Source: Bacilli bacterium
GTDB taxonomy: Bacteria > Bacillota_I > Bacilli_A > RFN20 > CAG-826
Assembly: GCA_016296285.1 (NCBI GenBank)
Contig: JAEDJP010000074.1
Location: 1-6,473, forward strand
DNA length: 6,473 nucleotides
Direction of reading: 5' to 3'
A program made the translations under genes and the position numbers. The notes under the pieces were generated by a model. The model was not told where the DNA came from, did no database searches, and worked only from the letters and a program-made list of their open reading frames with translations. This document shows, piece after piece, positions 1 through 6,068 of this stretch. How positions within the stretch are numbered: the stretch's first letter is position 1; each line of letters opens with the position of its first letter.

Positions 1-161
1 AAAGTATGTCCTAAAGGCCAAGAAAGACTAGAAACAAGTTACCGGATAATGACACCATTTTTCTTCGGATTCCGTAGGAAAGGCCCTCTCGGTCCCCTTG
101 AAGCGGAAAGAGACAAGGCGAAAGCTTGCCTTCGGGGAAACACCTTTGTGCAAAGGGAACC
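1..161. other. Non-coding spacer at the left edge
   Basis: I see no supportable gene here. The open frames crossing it run antisense to the gene that ends at 162 or are short and lack family resemblance. Two small inverted repeats are visible. CCTTTG/CAAAGG at 143-156 is separated by only two bases. AAGGC/GCCTT at 115-132 has an eight-base loop. Both lie just downstream of the minus-strand gene's stop codon, so they could form part of its 3' end. Neither is followed on the minus strand by a clear run of T, so I do not call a terminator. Confidence 0.5.
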
Positions 162-758
162 TCAGCGGCTCTCCGCGTATTCCTTGGTCCAATATTGTTC
201 CGGCAAATAAAGCAATTCCTTCGAAACGACAGGATTCGCCAAAAACAAATTCGCTCCGAAACGAAGGTCGGAAATATGCTCGCGGTGGAAATAAACGATG
301 CAAAGATAGAGGGGACGTCCATTCGTTATCGCGGGATCGATGGGCAACATCGAGGCATCGGCAAGCAACTCGTGCAAGGCGCATTCCACCTTCTCTCGGC
401 GGAACTTCTTCTTCGTCGCGTACCGTTCTTCAAGCAGCGGAATCATCTCCGCGTAACGCTCAGGATCCTCTTGGTAGTACGGATGGGGACTGAACAAAAC
501 CCAGGTTGGGTAAAAGGCCTTAGCATCCTCGATCCTTTGGTAATCCTTGAAGACGTATCCGTAGAAAACGGAAGCGTTCTCCACGAGCTTCTTGCGCTTG
601 AACGAAGCCAAGGTGAACATCCCGAGACGCCGTCCTTCCGGGGTGCCCTTCCCTTCGATAAAACGGAAATCTTCCTTCGTGAAAATCGCGCGTTGACGCG
701 CAAAGGATTCATTGAGGTGTTGCAAAAGGACGGGAGGATTCACTTTTTCATTGTACAT
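162..758 (-). CDS. Hypothetical protein, 198 residues, aromatic-rich
   Basis: I do not recognise this family. The frame runs from an ATG at 758 to a TGA at 162-164. Its codon use (GC-ending codons such as ATC, TTC, AAG, CGC) matches the neighbouring recognised genes, which favours it over the overlapping plus-strand frame. An AAAGG stretch about nine bases upstream of the ATG is a plausible ribosome binding site. The product is soluble-looking: no signal peptide or membrane segment. It is rich in tyrosine (14) and charged residues, with a basic patch at about 115-123 (KKKFRREK) inside a likely helix spanning roughly 98-135. A PHPYY motif lies near residues 91-95, and there are two cysteines (126, 153). 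It diverges from tldD across 65 bases, so the two could share regulatory DNA, but nothing ties its function to the peptidase. Real gene: fairly sure. Function: unknown. Confidence 0.75.
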   Translation of the reverse strand: MYNEKVNPPVLLQHLNESFARQRAIFTKEDFRFIEGKGTPEGRRLGMFTLASFKRKKLVENASVFYGYVFKDYQRIEDAKAFYPTWVLFSPHPYYQEDPERYAEMIPLLEERYATKKKFRREKVECALHELLADASMLPIDPAITNGRPLYLCIVYFHREHISDLRFGANLFLANPVVSKELLYLPEQYWTKEYAESR

Positions 759-761
759 TTT

Positions 762-789
762 TTGACGGCCTTTAAACTATCGAAATAAC
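762..789 (+). promoter_or_regulatory. Candidate sigma-70/SigA-type promoter of tldD-tldE
   Basis: TTGACG at 762-767 matches five of six bases of the -35 consensus. AATAAC at 784-789 matches four of six of the -10 consensus, with a 16-base spacer. It sits in the divergent gap directly before tldD. The -10 is weak and there is no extended TG, so this is a candidate by inspection only. Transcription would begin at about 796, inside the palindrome described next. Confidence 0.3.
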
Positions 790-790
790 G

Positions 791-807
791 CGCGCAGTAA
801 GTGCGCG
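791..807. repeat. Perfect 6-bp palindrome before tldD
   Basis: CGCGCA (791-796) and TGCGCG (802-807) are perfect inverted copies separated by the five bases GTAAG. The element lies between the candidate -10 and the tldD ribosome binding site. It could be an operator overlapping the transcription start, or a hairpin near the 5' end of the mRNA that affects stability or ribosome access. No T run follows, so it is not an intrinsic terminator. Chance formation in G+C-rich DNA is possible. Confidence 0.4.
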
Positions 808-809
808 GG

Positions 810-815
810 AAAGGA
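810..815 (+). promoter_or_regulatory. Ribosome binding site of tldD
   Basis: AAAGGA lies eight bases before the ATG at 824, a good Shine-Dalgarno spacing. It supports that start codon over internal alternatives. It begins three bases after the palindrome ends. Confidence 0.6.
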
Positions 816-823
816 AAAGCCAC

Positions 824-2233
824 ATGATCAGCAAGGCACTGGCAAAGCAAGTCTTGAACGACGCCCTTTCGACGGGCGGCGACTATGCTGAGATTTATTG
901 CGAGCAAACCGATTCCCAATCCATCGTTTTGGATAACGGCAGGGTTGAAGGGGTCGGAGGCGGCCAAGGATATGGGTGTGGGATTCGCATCTTCCAAGGC
1001 ACCAACAGCGTTTACGGTTACACGAGCGACCTCACCCCGAAGAGCCTGAGGAAACTCGCTTCCTCGCTTTCCGCCTCTTTCGAAGGCAAAAGGACAATCG
1101 AGGTCGAATCCATCAAGAAACAGAGGGTGAAAGTCATCAACAAGATTTCGGATCATCTTTACGATGTCCCGACCGAAGACAAAATCGCCCTCCTCAAGGA
1201 GTGCTATGAGGAAACGAAAGCGGTCGACCCGCGCATCGTCCGCATCGTGGACGTGTTCGCGACCACCCATCGAGTTTTCCAACTCTTTGTGGCAGAAGGA
1301 AGCGTCGCGAAAGAATTTGTGAACGAAGAAGAGAGGGGACGCCTGGTACTGCAATCCATCGGAGCAGGAGAGGGAGGCGTGATCGAAAGCAGTTTCGATG
1401 GACCCGGCCGCTCGGACGGATGGCACTACTTCAAGAACGTGCTCGATTATAAGGCCCTCGCGCGGAAGAACGGGGAGAAAACCGTCCTCTTCCTGACCGC
1501 GAAGGAATGCCCGTCTGGGCGTTTCCCGGTCGTCATCTCCAATGGTTGGGGTGGTGTCATCTTCCACGAAGCCTGCGGCCATAGCCTTGAAGCCGCGGCC
1601 ACGGCAAAGCACCTTTCCGTCTTCTCGGACTCGATCGGCAAGCAAATCGCCTCCACTCTCGTCACCGCCTACGATGACGGCACCATCCCGAACGAATGGG
1701 GATCCAACAACATCGACTCCGAAGGCGTCAAGACGAAGAAAAACCTTCTCATCGAAAAAGGCATCTGCAAGGGATTCATGGTCGACCGTCTCAATGGGCG
1801 TGGCCTCGGGATGGAGCCAAACGGCACTTCCCGTCGCCAAAGCTACCGTTTCGCCCCGGTCTCCCGCATGAGCAACACCTACATCGCCCCCGGCAAGGAC
1901 AAACCGGAAGACATCATCAAGGACACCAAACTCGGGATCTACGTTGCGAACTTCGGCGGCGGTTCCGTCGAGCCAACGACCGGCGAATTCAACTTCTCCG
2001 CGAGTGAAGCCTATATCATCCGGGATGGCAAAATCGCGGAACCAGTCAAGGGGTGCACCCTCATCGGCTCTGGGATGGAAGTCCTCATGAACATCGATCG
2101 CGTCGGGAACGATCTCGCCCTCGGGCAAGGCAATTGCGGCGCGAGCTCCGGCTCCGTTCCCGTCAACGTTGGCCAGCCGACCATCCGCGTGAAAGAAATC
2201 ACCGTCGGCGGCAGGGGAGGTAAATTGGAATGA
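824..2233 (+). CDS. tldD: TldD, catalytic zinc metalloprotease subunit
   Basis: This is a peptidase U62 / TldD-family protein, 469 residues, close to E. coli TldD (about 480). With TldE it forms a cytoplasmic protease that threads unfolded peptides into an internal active-site channel. In E. coli it degrades the CcdA antitoxin and matures microcin B17. The zinc-binding HExxxH motif is intact at residues 248-253 (HEACGH), giving His248, Glu249 and His253. The C-terminal GNCG segment supplies Cys438, which corresponds to the third zinc ligand (a cysteine near residue 454 in E. coli TldD). Other family signatures are the glycine-rich N-terminal stretch (about 41-53), the NFGGGSVEPTTGEF segment (about 376-389) and a C-terminal VGQPTIRVKEITVGG-like end. 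The ATG has a well-placed AAAGGA. The TGA overlaps the tldE start by four bases. No truncation is visible. Confidence 0.95.
   Translation: MISKALAKQVLNDALSTGGDYAEIYCEQTDSQSIVLDNGRVEGVGGGQGYGCGIRIFQGTNSVYGYTSDLTPKSLRKLASSLSASFEGKRTIEVESIKKQRVKVINKISDHLYDVPTEDKIALLKECYEETKAVDPRIVRIVDVFATTHRVFQLFVAEGSVAKEFVNEEERGRLVLQSIGAGEGGVIESSFDGPGRSDGWHYFKNVLDYKALARKNGEKTVLFLTAKECPSGRFPVVISNGWGGVIFHEACGHSLEAAATAKHLSVFSDSIGKQIASTLVTAYDDGTIPNEWGSNNIDSEGVKTKKNLLIEKGICKGFMVDRLNGRGLGMEPNGTSRRQSYRFAPVSRMSNTYIAPGKDKPEDIIKDTKLGIYVANFGGGSVEPTTGEFNFSASEAYIIRDGKIAEPVKGCTLIGSGMEVLMNIDRVGNDLALGQGNCGASSGSVPVNVGQPTIRVKEITVGGRGGKLE
2214..2221 (+). promoter_or_regulatory. Strong ribosome binding site of tldE inside tldD
   Basis: GGGGAGGT lies within the last tldD codons, eight bases before the tldE ATG at 2230. 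This is a near-consensus Shine-Dalgarno, so tldE can initiate efficiently on its own as well as by coupling through the ATGA overlap. It fixes the tldE start. Confidence 0.7.
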
Positions 2234-3552
2234 ATTTGAAAAAGTTCTTTGAGATTTGCGAGAAAAAAGGCATTTCCGAAGCGCAAATCATCGTGGAACG
2301 TTCCAAGTCCACGAGCATCCGCTTGTTCAAGCATGAAATCGATTCCTTCAAGATCGCGGACTCCCAATCCATTTCCGCTTTTGGCGTCTACCAAGGAAAG
2401 TTCGGGTCTGGGAATACCCAAAAGTTCACGAAAGACAGCCTCGAGTTTTTGGCGGACCAAATCATCCTGACCGCCAAATACAACGAAAAGGAAGAGGAAG
2501 CTTCCGTCTTTAAAGGATCCGAGAAATACAAGAAGGGATCCGTCTACAACAAAGAGTTGCCGACGATCCCCCTGGAACGCAAAATCGCCGTGCTCCGGGA
2601 AGTCGAAAACGCCATCTATGCAGCCGACCCGTCCGTCACCGACGCGGATCACGTGGCTTACGCGGAATCCGAATACGAGGAGGAAGTCCAGAACTCCTAC
2701 GGGCTCAAGCTCAAGCAAAAAGGCAATTACTTCACCTTCGTTGCCGGCGCGGTCTGCAAGAAAGGGGATGAGGTCAAAACCTTCTATGATTCCTATCTTG
2801 GAAGCGACTTCTCGACCTTCGAGCCGAAATCGTTCGCGGAAGCGATCGTCAAAGGCGCTCTCGCGAAATTCGGCGGCGCGCCTTGCGACGCGGGCAAATA
2901 CCCGACCGTCCTCCATCATGACGTTCTCTCCGACTTGATCGACGCCTTCCTTTCCGCCTGTTCTGCCGAAGAAGTGCAGAAGCATTCCTCCTTCTTGGAA
3001 GGGAAACTCGGGGAGAAAATCGCTTCGAGCAAACTCACAATCGAGGAAAAACCCCTTACGAAAAACGTCCACTTCTCTTACTTCGACGGCGAGGGCGTCG
3101 CCAAGAAAAACAAAGTGGTTGTCCAACGCGGCGTTCTCAAAACCTACTTCCACAATCGCGAAACCGCCAAGAAGGCAGGAGTCGAGACGACCGGAAACGG
3201 GACGTGGGGTTCCATGAAAGTCGGCATCGGCTTCAGCAACATCTTCGTCCGTCCGGGCAAGCAGACGTTCGACGAGCTCATCTCCCCCATCAAAGACGGC
3301 GTTTTCATCACGGAAGTCGCGGGTCTTGGGACGGGGCTCAACGCGAATTCTGGCGACTTCTCTTGCCAAGCGGAAGGGTTCCGGATTCGCGATGGCAAGC
3401 TCGCCGAGCCTCTCAACCTCATCACCTTGTCGGGCAACCTCCTCAAGATGGTCAAGGATTTGAAGGGCTTCGATAACGCGCCCGTCATGAGGGAGAACTC
3501 CATCTCCGTCGCGAACGCTTATATCAAGAGCATGTCCATCGGCGGAAAATAA
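2230..3552 (+). CDS. tldE: TldE/PmbA, non-catalytic subunit of the TldD-TldE protease
   Basis: This 440-residue protein is homologous to TldD and close in size to E. coli PmbA/TldE (450 residues). It lacks the HExxxH zinc motif: the only neighbouring histidines in the middle region are in LHHD (about residues 227-230), which does not fit the motif. That is the expected state of the non-metal-binding partner. Family marks include the TGNGTWGSMKVG-like segment (about 320-331), the SGDFSCQAEGFRIRDGK stretch (about 374-390), and the C-terminal SGNLLKMVKDL motif (about 401-411) followed by a SMSIGGK end. The start codon overlaps the tldD stop (ATGA), so the two chains should be made in step, as needed for a heteromer. 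The TAA at 3550-3552 is followed within 20 bases by a terminator. No RiPP precursor, toxin-antitoxin pair or other candidate substrate lies nearby, so its likely job is general peptide turnover. Confidence 0.93.
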   Translation: MNLKKFFEICEKKGISEAQIIVERSKSTSIRLFKHEIDSFKIADSQSISAFGVYQGKFGSGNTQKFTKDSLEFLADQIILTAKYNEKEEEASVFKGSEKYKKGSVYNKELPTIPLERKIAVLREVENAIYAADPSVTDADHVAYAESEYEEEVQNSYGLKLKQKGNYFTFVAGAVCKKGDEVKTFYDSYLGSDFSTFEPKSFAEAIVKGALAKFGGAPCDAGKYPTVLHHDVLSDLIDAFLSACSAEEVQKHSSFLEGKLGEKIASSKLTIEEKPLTKNVHFSYFDGEGVAKKNKVVVQRGVLKTYFHNRETAKKAGVETTGNGTWGSMKVGIGFSNIFVRPGKQTFDELISPIKDGVFITEVAGLGTGLNANSGDFSCQAEGFRIRDGKLAEPLNLITLSGNLLKMVKDLKGFDNAPVMRENSISVANAYIKSMSIGGK

Positions 3553-3566
3553 CGCCCAACCAAACG

Positions 3567-3613
3567 AAAAATCGCCTCACGTCCCCCTTTGTTTTGCGGC
3601 GTGGGCGATTTTT
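3567..3613. terminator. Bidirectional intrinsic terminator between tldE and the convergent gene
   Basis: AAAAATCGCC (3567-3576) pairs with GGCGATTTTT (3604-3613). The stem continues past one bulged base as CACG (3578-3581) with CGTG (3600-3603), closing an 18-base loop. The T run at 3609-3614 serves plus-strand transcription from tldE, and the A run at 3567-3571 gives the T run for minus-strand transcription. The TAA stop of the convergent minus-strand gene (3613-3615) begins at the outer end of this stem, so that gene's last base of coding meets the terminator directly. Confidence 0.85.
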
Positions 3614-3951
3614 TAATCCCCGTAATCCGAACCGCGCGATTTATCTTCAACGAAGATCAGAAGGGGGTCCGTGATGTCATGGATCTCGCGGTAGATGTAT
3701 CCGTCCCTCGTAATCCAAGGGTATTCGAAGTCCGCGGTGAAGATGACCTTGTGGTTCTTCTTAATCGTCTCGTCGATCGCTGCCATGATGCGGTCGAAAT
3801 CTTCCGCGCGCTTTTCCTTGAAACCGCGAAGGCCGTCATAGAAGCCTGGCTCGACATAGAAGGAATTGCCTTCGTCGTCCGTATAGGCGTTCACGAGCTT
3901 GTTCTCGGCATCCACGAAGGGATGATACTTGTTAAATTCGTCGTAAGTCAT
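3613..3951 (-). CDS. Hypothetical protein, 112 residues, acidic
   Basis: I do not recognise this family. I place the start at the ATG at 3951 (protein begins MTYDEF). A longer version from a GTG at 4014 would add 21 residues, but its N-terminus looks unlike the rest, has no ribosome binding site, and would reach within two bases of the divergent phosphatase start. The site before 3951 is itself weak (CCGGA about seven bases upstream). The protein is acidic and aromatic-rich, with no signal peptide or membrane segment. It shows a predicted helix at about 43-66 (KEKRAEDFDRIMAAIDETIKK) followed by a strand-like KVIFTADFEYPW segment and a second strand-like YIYREIHDITDPLLIFVED segment, suggesting a small alpha/beta domain. 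Codon use fits the neighbours, and a dedicated terminator at its 3' end supports a real gene. It diverges from the HAD gene, but a functional link is unproven. Confidence 0.65.
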   Translation of the reverse strand: MTYDEFNKYHPFVDAENKLVNAYTDDEGNSFYVEPGFYDGLRGFKEKRAEDFDRIMAAIDETIKKNHKVIFTADFEYPWITRDGYIYREIHDITDPLLIFVEDKSRGSDYGD

Positions 3952-4005
3952 AAAATATCCGGCAATAAGTTTACACCCATTCCCAAGAACGGGACAGGCG
4001 CAAAC

Positions 4006-4011
4006 GAAAGG
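4006..4011 (+). promoter_or_regulatory. Ribosome binding site of the HAD phosphatase gene
   Basis: GAAAGG ends five bases before the ATG at 4017, a short but workable Shine-Dalgarno spacing, and supports that start. I found no convincing promoter hexamers in the 65-base divergent gap. Confidence 0.5.
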
Positions 4012-4016
4012 CACCC

Positions 4017-4829
4017 ATGAAAAGCAAAGGAAAAGGAATCAAGATCGTCTTCACCGATATCGACGGCACCCTTTTCTCGCATGTGACGCATCGGGTTCCT
4101 CCTTCCGCGATTCACGCGATTGAGGACATGCAGGCCAAAGGCATCAAAGTTTTCCTTTGTTCGGGGAGGAATTATTACCTCATCCGCAAATCAGGCGTCT
4201 TGAACACGGTCCATCCCGATGGCATGGTCACGATGAACGGTTCCAACGCCATCATCGGGAATTCCATCATCTATCGCTACCCCATCCCTTCTGAAATCGT
4301 GGATCGCATGATTCTCTACGCGAAGCGCCTTCGCTTCGGATTGACCTTGATCGAAGAGCAAGAAGGGCATATTAACATGATCGATGAACGCGTCATCTCC
4401 GCTCACGAGAAATATGGAACGCGTTTCCCCCAGCCGCGCACCTTCCCGGACCATTACGACCGGGTCGTATATCAAATGATCGCCTTCTGCGACGACTTCG
4501 ATGAATCCCTTTTCATGCCCCACCTTCCCCATTGCAAAAGCGCCCGTTGGGACGAATACGCCGTCGACATCATGCTGAAGGACTCGGACAAATCCAAAGG
4601 CGTGGAGTCCGTGCTCGAATTCTATGGCCTGACCCGCGACCAAGCCATGAGCTTCGGCGATGGGGAAAACGACGTCGAGATGCTCCATTACACAGGAATC
4701 GGGGTCGCGATGGGCAACGGGAAGAAAGCCGCTCAAAAAGCCGCGGATTTCGTCACTGCCGACATCGACGAAGACGGCTGGGCGAAAGCTTGCCTCCATT
4801 ACGGCCTCATCGACGAGGTCCGTCCTTGA
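4017..4829 (+). CDS. Cof-type HAD-IIB family phosphatase
   Basis: This 270-residue cytoplasmic hydrolase of the haloacid dehalogenase superfamily, subfamily IIB (Cof/YidA-like), has the usual length for that group. All four catalytic motifs are present. Motif I is DIDGT at residues 14-18, with Asp14 the nucleophile and Asp16 the acid/base. Motif II is SGR at 49-51. Motif III is the lysine in DKSKG at about 191-195. Motif IV is GDGEND at 214-219, with Asp215 and Asp219 binding magnesium. The middle region (about 85-185) is the C2-type cap that decides substrate choice; members dephosphorylate sugar phosphates, nucleotides, FMN or pyridoxal phosphate. The exact substrate cannot be read from sequence. 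It stands alone on the plus strand, divergent from the 112-residue hypothetical gene and convergent with rlmH, with only four bases between the two stop codons and no visible terminator there. Confidence 0.92.
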   Translation: MKSKGKGIKIVFTDIDGTLFSHVTHRVPPSAIHAIEDMQAKGIKVFLCSGRNYYLIRKSGVLNTVHPDGMVTMNGSNAIIGNSIIYRYPIPSEIVDRMILYAKRLRFGLTLIEEQEGHINMIDERVISAHEKYGTRFPQPRTFPDHYDRVVYQMIAFCDDFDESLFMPHLPHCKSARWDEYAVDIMLKDSDKSKGVESVLEFYGLTRDQAMSFGDGENDVEMLHYTGIGVAMGNGKKAAQKAADFVTADIDEDGWAKACLHYGLIDEVRP

Positions 4830-4833
4830 TCCG

Positions 4834-4847
4834 TCATTTATGATATG
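4834..4847 (-). other. SCC-attachment-like sequence at the 3' end of rlmH
   Basis: Read on the minus strand, the last rlmH codons give CATATCATAAATGA, covering the end of Pro, then Tyr, His, Lys and stop. In S. aureus the same place in orfX/rlmH is the attB used by Ccr recombinases for SCCmec, with a core that I recall as GCATATCATAAATGATGC. The match is carried by the conserved C-terminal residues and matching codon choices. No ccr gene or terminal repeat is present here, so the site looks unoccupied and may be coincidental. Confidence 0.35.
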
Positions 4848-5313
4848 GCTGCCCGTTTTGGATACGGAAAGCCCGATAAAGTTGCTCAAGCAGCATGACC
4901 CGCGCGAGTTGATGCGGGAACGTCATCGGCCCAAAAGAGAAGGATTCGTTGGCTCTGGCCTTCAGGCTTTTGCTTAATCCGAGGGATCCGCCGATCAAAA
5001 AGACGAGGGACGAACCTCCGCGAACGAAGGCGTCTTCCAGGTGACGCGAAAAGGCGACGGAGTCATATTCCTTCTGATTCAAATCCAAGGAAATCACGTA
5101 ATCCCCCGGCTTGATTTTCGCAAGGACACGCTGCCCTTCTTTTTCCTTGGTTTCCTCTTCTTCGGTGGCCGAAGCGCCTTCCTTCGTGGGTAGGTCGGGA
5201 AACTCCTCAATGGTCAATTTGGCGTAGGGCTGTATGCGTTTTCCATATTCGGCGCACGCCTCTTTCCAATAGGATTCCTTGAGGGACCCGATGCAATAGA
5301 TCGCGATTCTCAT
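4834..5313 (-). CDS. rlmH: RlmH, 23S rRNA pseudouridine-1915 N3-methyltransferase
   Basis: RlmH (YbeA/OrfX, SPOUT superfamily) methylates the N3 of pseudouridine 1915 in helix 69 of 23S rRNA on the assembled 70S ribosome, using S-adenosylmethionine. The 159 residues equal the usual length, and S. aureus RlmH is the same size. The SPOUT knot is visible: FLIGG at about 105-109 followed by SLGLS, then the signature MTFPHQLARVMLLEQLYRAFRI stretch from 130 and the terminal YHK at 157-159. The acidic EEEETKEKEG region (about 51-60) is typical of Bacillota members. The ATG overlaps the TGA of the upstream hydrolase gene by four bases, and a GGAGG lies nine bases upstream, so it is the last gene of the dnaB-walJ-rlmH operon. 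The 3' end resembles the staphylococcal SCC attachment site, described separately. Confidence 0.95.
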   Translation of the reverse strand: MRIAIYCIGSLKESYWKEACAEYGKRIQPYAKLTIEEFPDLPTKEGASATEEEETKEKEGQRVLAKIKPGDYVISLDLNQKEYDSVAFSRHLEDAFVRGGSSLVFLIGGSLGLSKSLKARANESFSFGPMTFPHQLARVMLLEQLYRAFRIQNGQPYHK

Positions 5314-6068
5314 TCCTTGTCGCCTCCATAAACCGGGGCAAACTGATTCGTGACACGAAGCGTTATGCCCTCAAGGGAGACCCCTTCCTCGGCGAAAACC
5401 TCCCGATAGGTCTCGAGGGCGATTTCCGGGGTATTGCATTCCTGCGAGATGTGTCCAAGGTAGATTTCCTTGGTTTTGTCCCCGACAAGAGACGCGAGGT
5501 AACGGGCGCTTTGAACGTTGTTTAGATGCCCATGGTCCCCGCGAATCCTCGCTTTCAAGGAACGGGGCCTTTTGCTTTTGGCAAGCATCCGCAAATCGTG
5601 ATTCGATTCAAAGAGGTAATAATCGCAGTTCTTCAACAGGGAAAGCGCGGTCTCGTCAAGGCAACCGGTATCCGTCACATAGCCAAGGCGTTCGTCCCCG
5701 ACGGAAATGAGATAATTCACCGGATTCGGGGCATCGTGGCTCACCGAAAAGGGAAACACGTTGATCTTACCGATTTGGATCCCGACATAAGGCTCGATGG
5801 TCTCGAAAACGCCTTTGGGATCCAAGGAGCATTCCGTCGCGTAAACGGCGGTATGGGAGCAAAGATAGGGGAGTCCTTTGACATGGTCGCAATGATCGTG
5901 CGTGATGAAAACCGCCTCGATATCAGAGACGCGTTTTCCCCATGGCAAAAGGGCGTCGGCGATGGTTTTGCGTGCCACGCCCATGTCGATTTGAATGAGG
6001 GCTTCCCCATCGGTGATTAGGGTGGCGTTTCCTTTGGACCCGGAAGCGGCGAAGACGAAGCGAATCAT
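5310..6068 (-). CDS. walJ: WalJ/YycJ-like metallo-beta-lactamase-fold hydrolase
   Basis: This 252-residue protein is close to B. subtilis YycJ/WalJ in size (about 264). The N-terminal ASGSKGNATLI segment (8-18) is characteristic of the YycJ group. The metal-binding HxHxDH motif is at residues 57-62 (HDHCDH). Further ligands are likely His111 (SHDAPNP), Asp133 (VTDTG) and His205 (LGHISQECNTPE). ESNHD (154-158) and DHGHLNN (178-184) are further YycJ hallmarks. It should be cytoplasmic and bind two metal ions. The family has been tied to WalRK-associated cell-wall control and, in Bacillus anthracis, to mutation avoidance; nuclease activity is plausible but not provable here. The ATG overlaps the dnaB stop by four bases and has no clear Shine-Dalgarno, so it probably depends on translational coupling. 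Its TGA overlaps the rlmH start in the same way. The symbol rests on similarity and neighbours. Confidence 0.88.
   Translation of the reverse strand: MIRFVFAASGSKGNATLITDGEALIQIDMGVARKTIADALLPWGKRVSDIEAVFITHDHCDHVKGLPYLCSHTAVYATECSLDPKGVFETIEPYVGIQIGKINVFPFSVSHDAPNPVNYLISVGDERLGYVTDTGCLDETALSLLKNCDYYLFESNHDLRMLAKSKRPRSLKARIRGDHGHLNNVQSARYLASLVGDKTKEIYLGHISQECNTPEIALETYREVFAEEGVSLEGITLRVTNQFAPVYGGDKE
5323..5327 (-). promoter_or_regulatory. Ribosome binding site of rlmH inside walJ
   Basis: On the minus strand GGAGG lies nine bases before the rlmH ATG, within the last walJ codons. It fixes the rlmH start and allows initiation in addition to coupling at the ATGA overlap. Confidence 0.6.

Noticed and set aside
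115..156. Two small inverted repeats downstream of the hypothetical gene, considered as a terminator
   Set aside because: The stems are only five or six base pairs, one has a two-base loop, and neither is followed by a convincing T run on the minus strand.
126..788. A 220-codon plus-strand open frame opposite the 198-residue hypothetical gene
   Set aside because: The minus-strand frame has codon use like its neighbours, a better start context and a more protein-like composition. The plus frame also runs through the divergent promoter gap.
740..2128. A 462-codon open frame on the minus strand, antisense to tldD
   Set aside because: It lies wholly opposite a gene with intact catalytic motifs. 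It arises because G+C-rich third positions remove stop codons from the antisense frame, and its translation has no recognisable domain.
2011..3369. A 452-codon open frame on the minus strand, antisense to tldE and the end of tldD
   Set aside because: Same cause as above. The product is a low-complexity mix of Phe, Arg, Val, Asp and Glu with no family resemblance, while the plus strand encodes a clear TldE.
4321..4338. Perfect 7-bp inverted repeat CGAAGCG/CGCTTCG with a four-base loop
   Set aside because: It lies inside the HAD coding sequence and encodes an ordinary AKRLRF stretch, with no T run. It is probably chance from Arg/Lys/Phe codon choice.
4191..4889. A 232-codon minus-strand open frame opposite the HAD gene
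   Set aside because: It is antisense to all the catalytic motifs of the phosphatase and overlaps the rlmH end in another frame.
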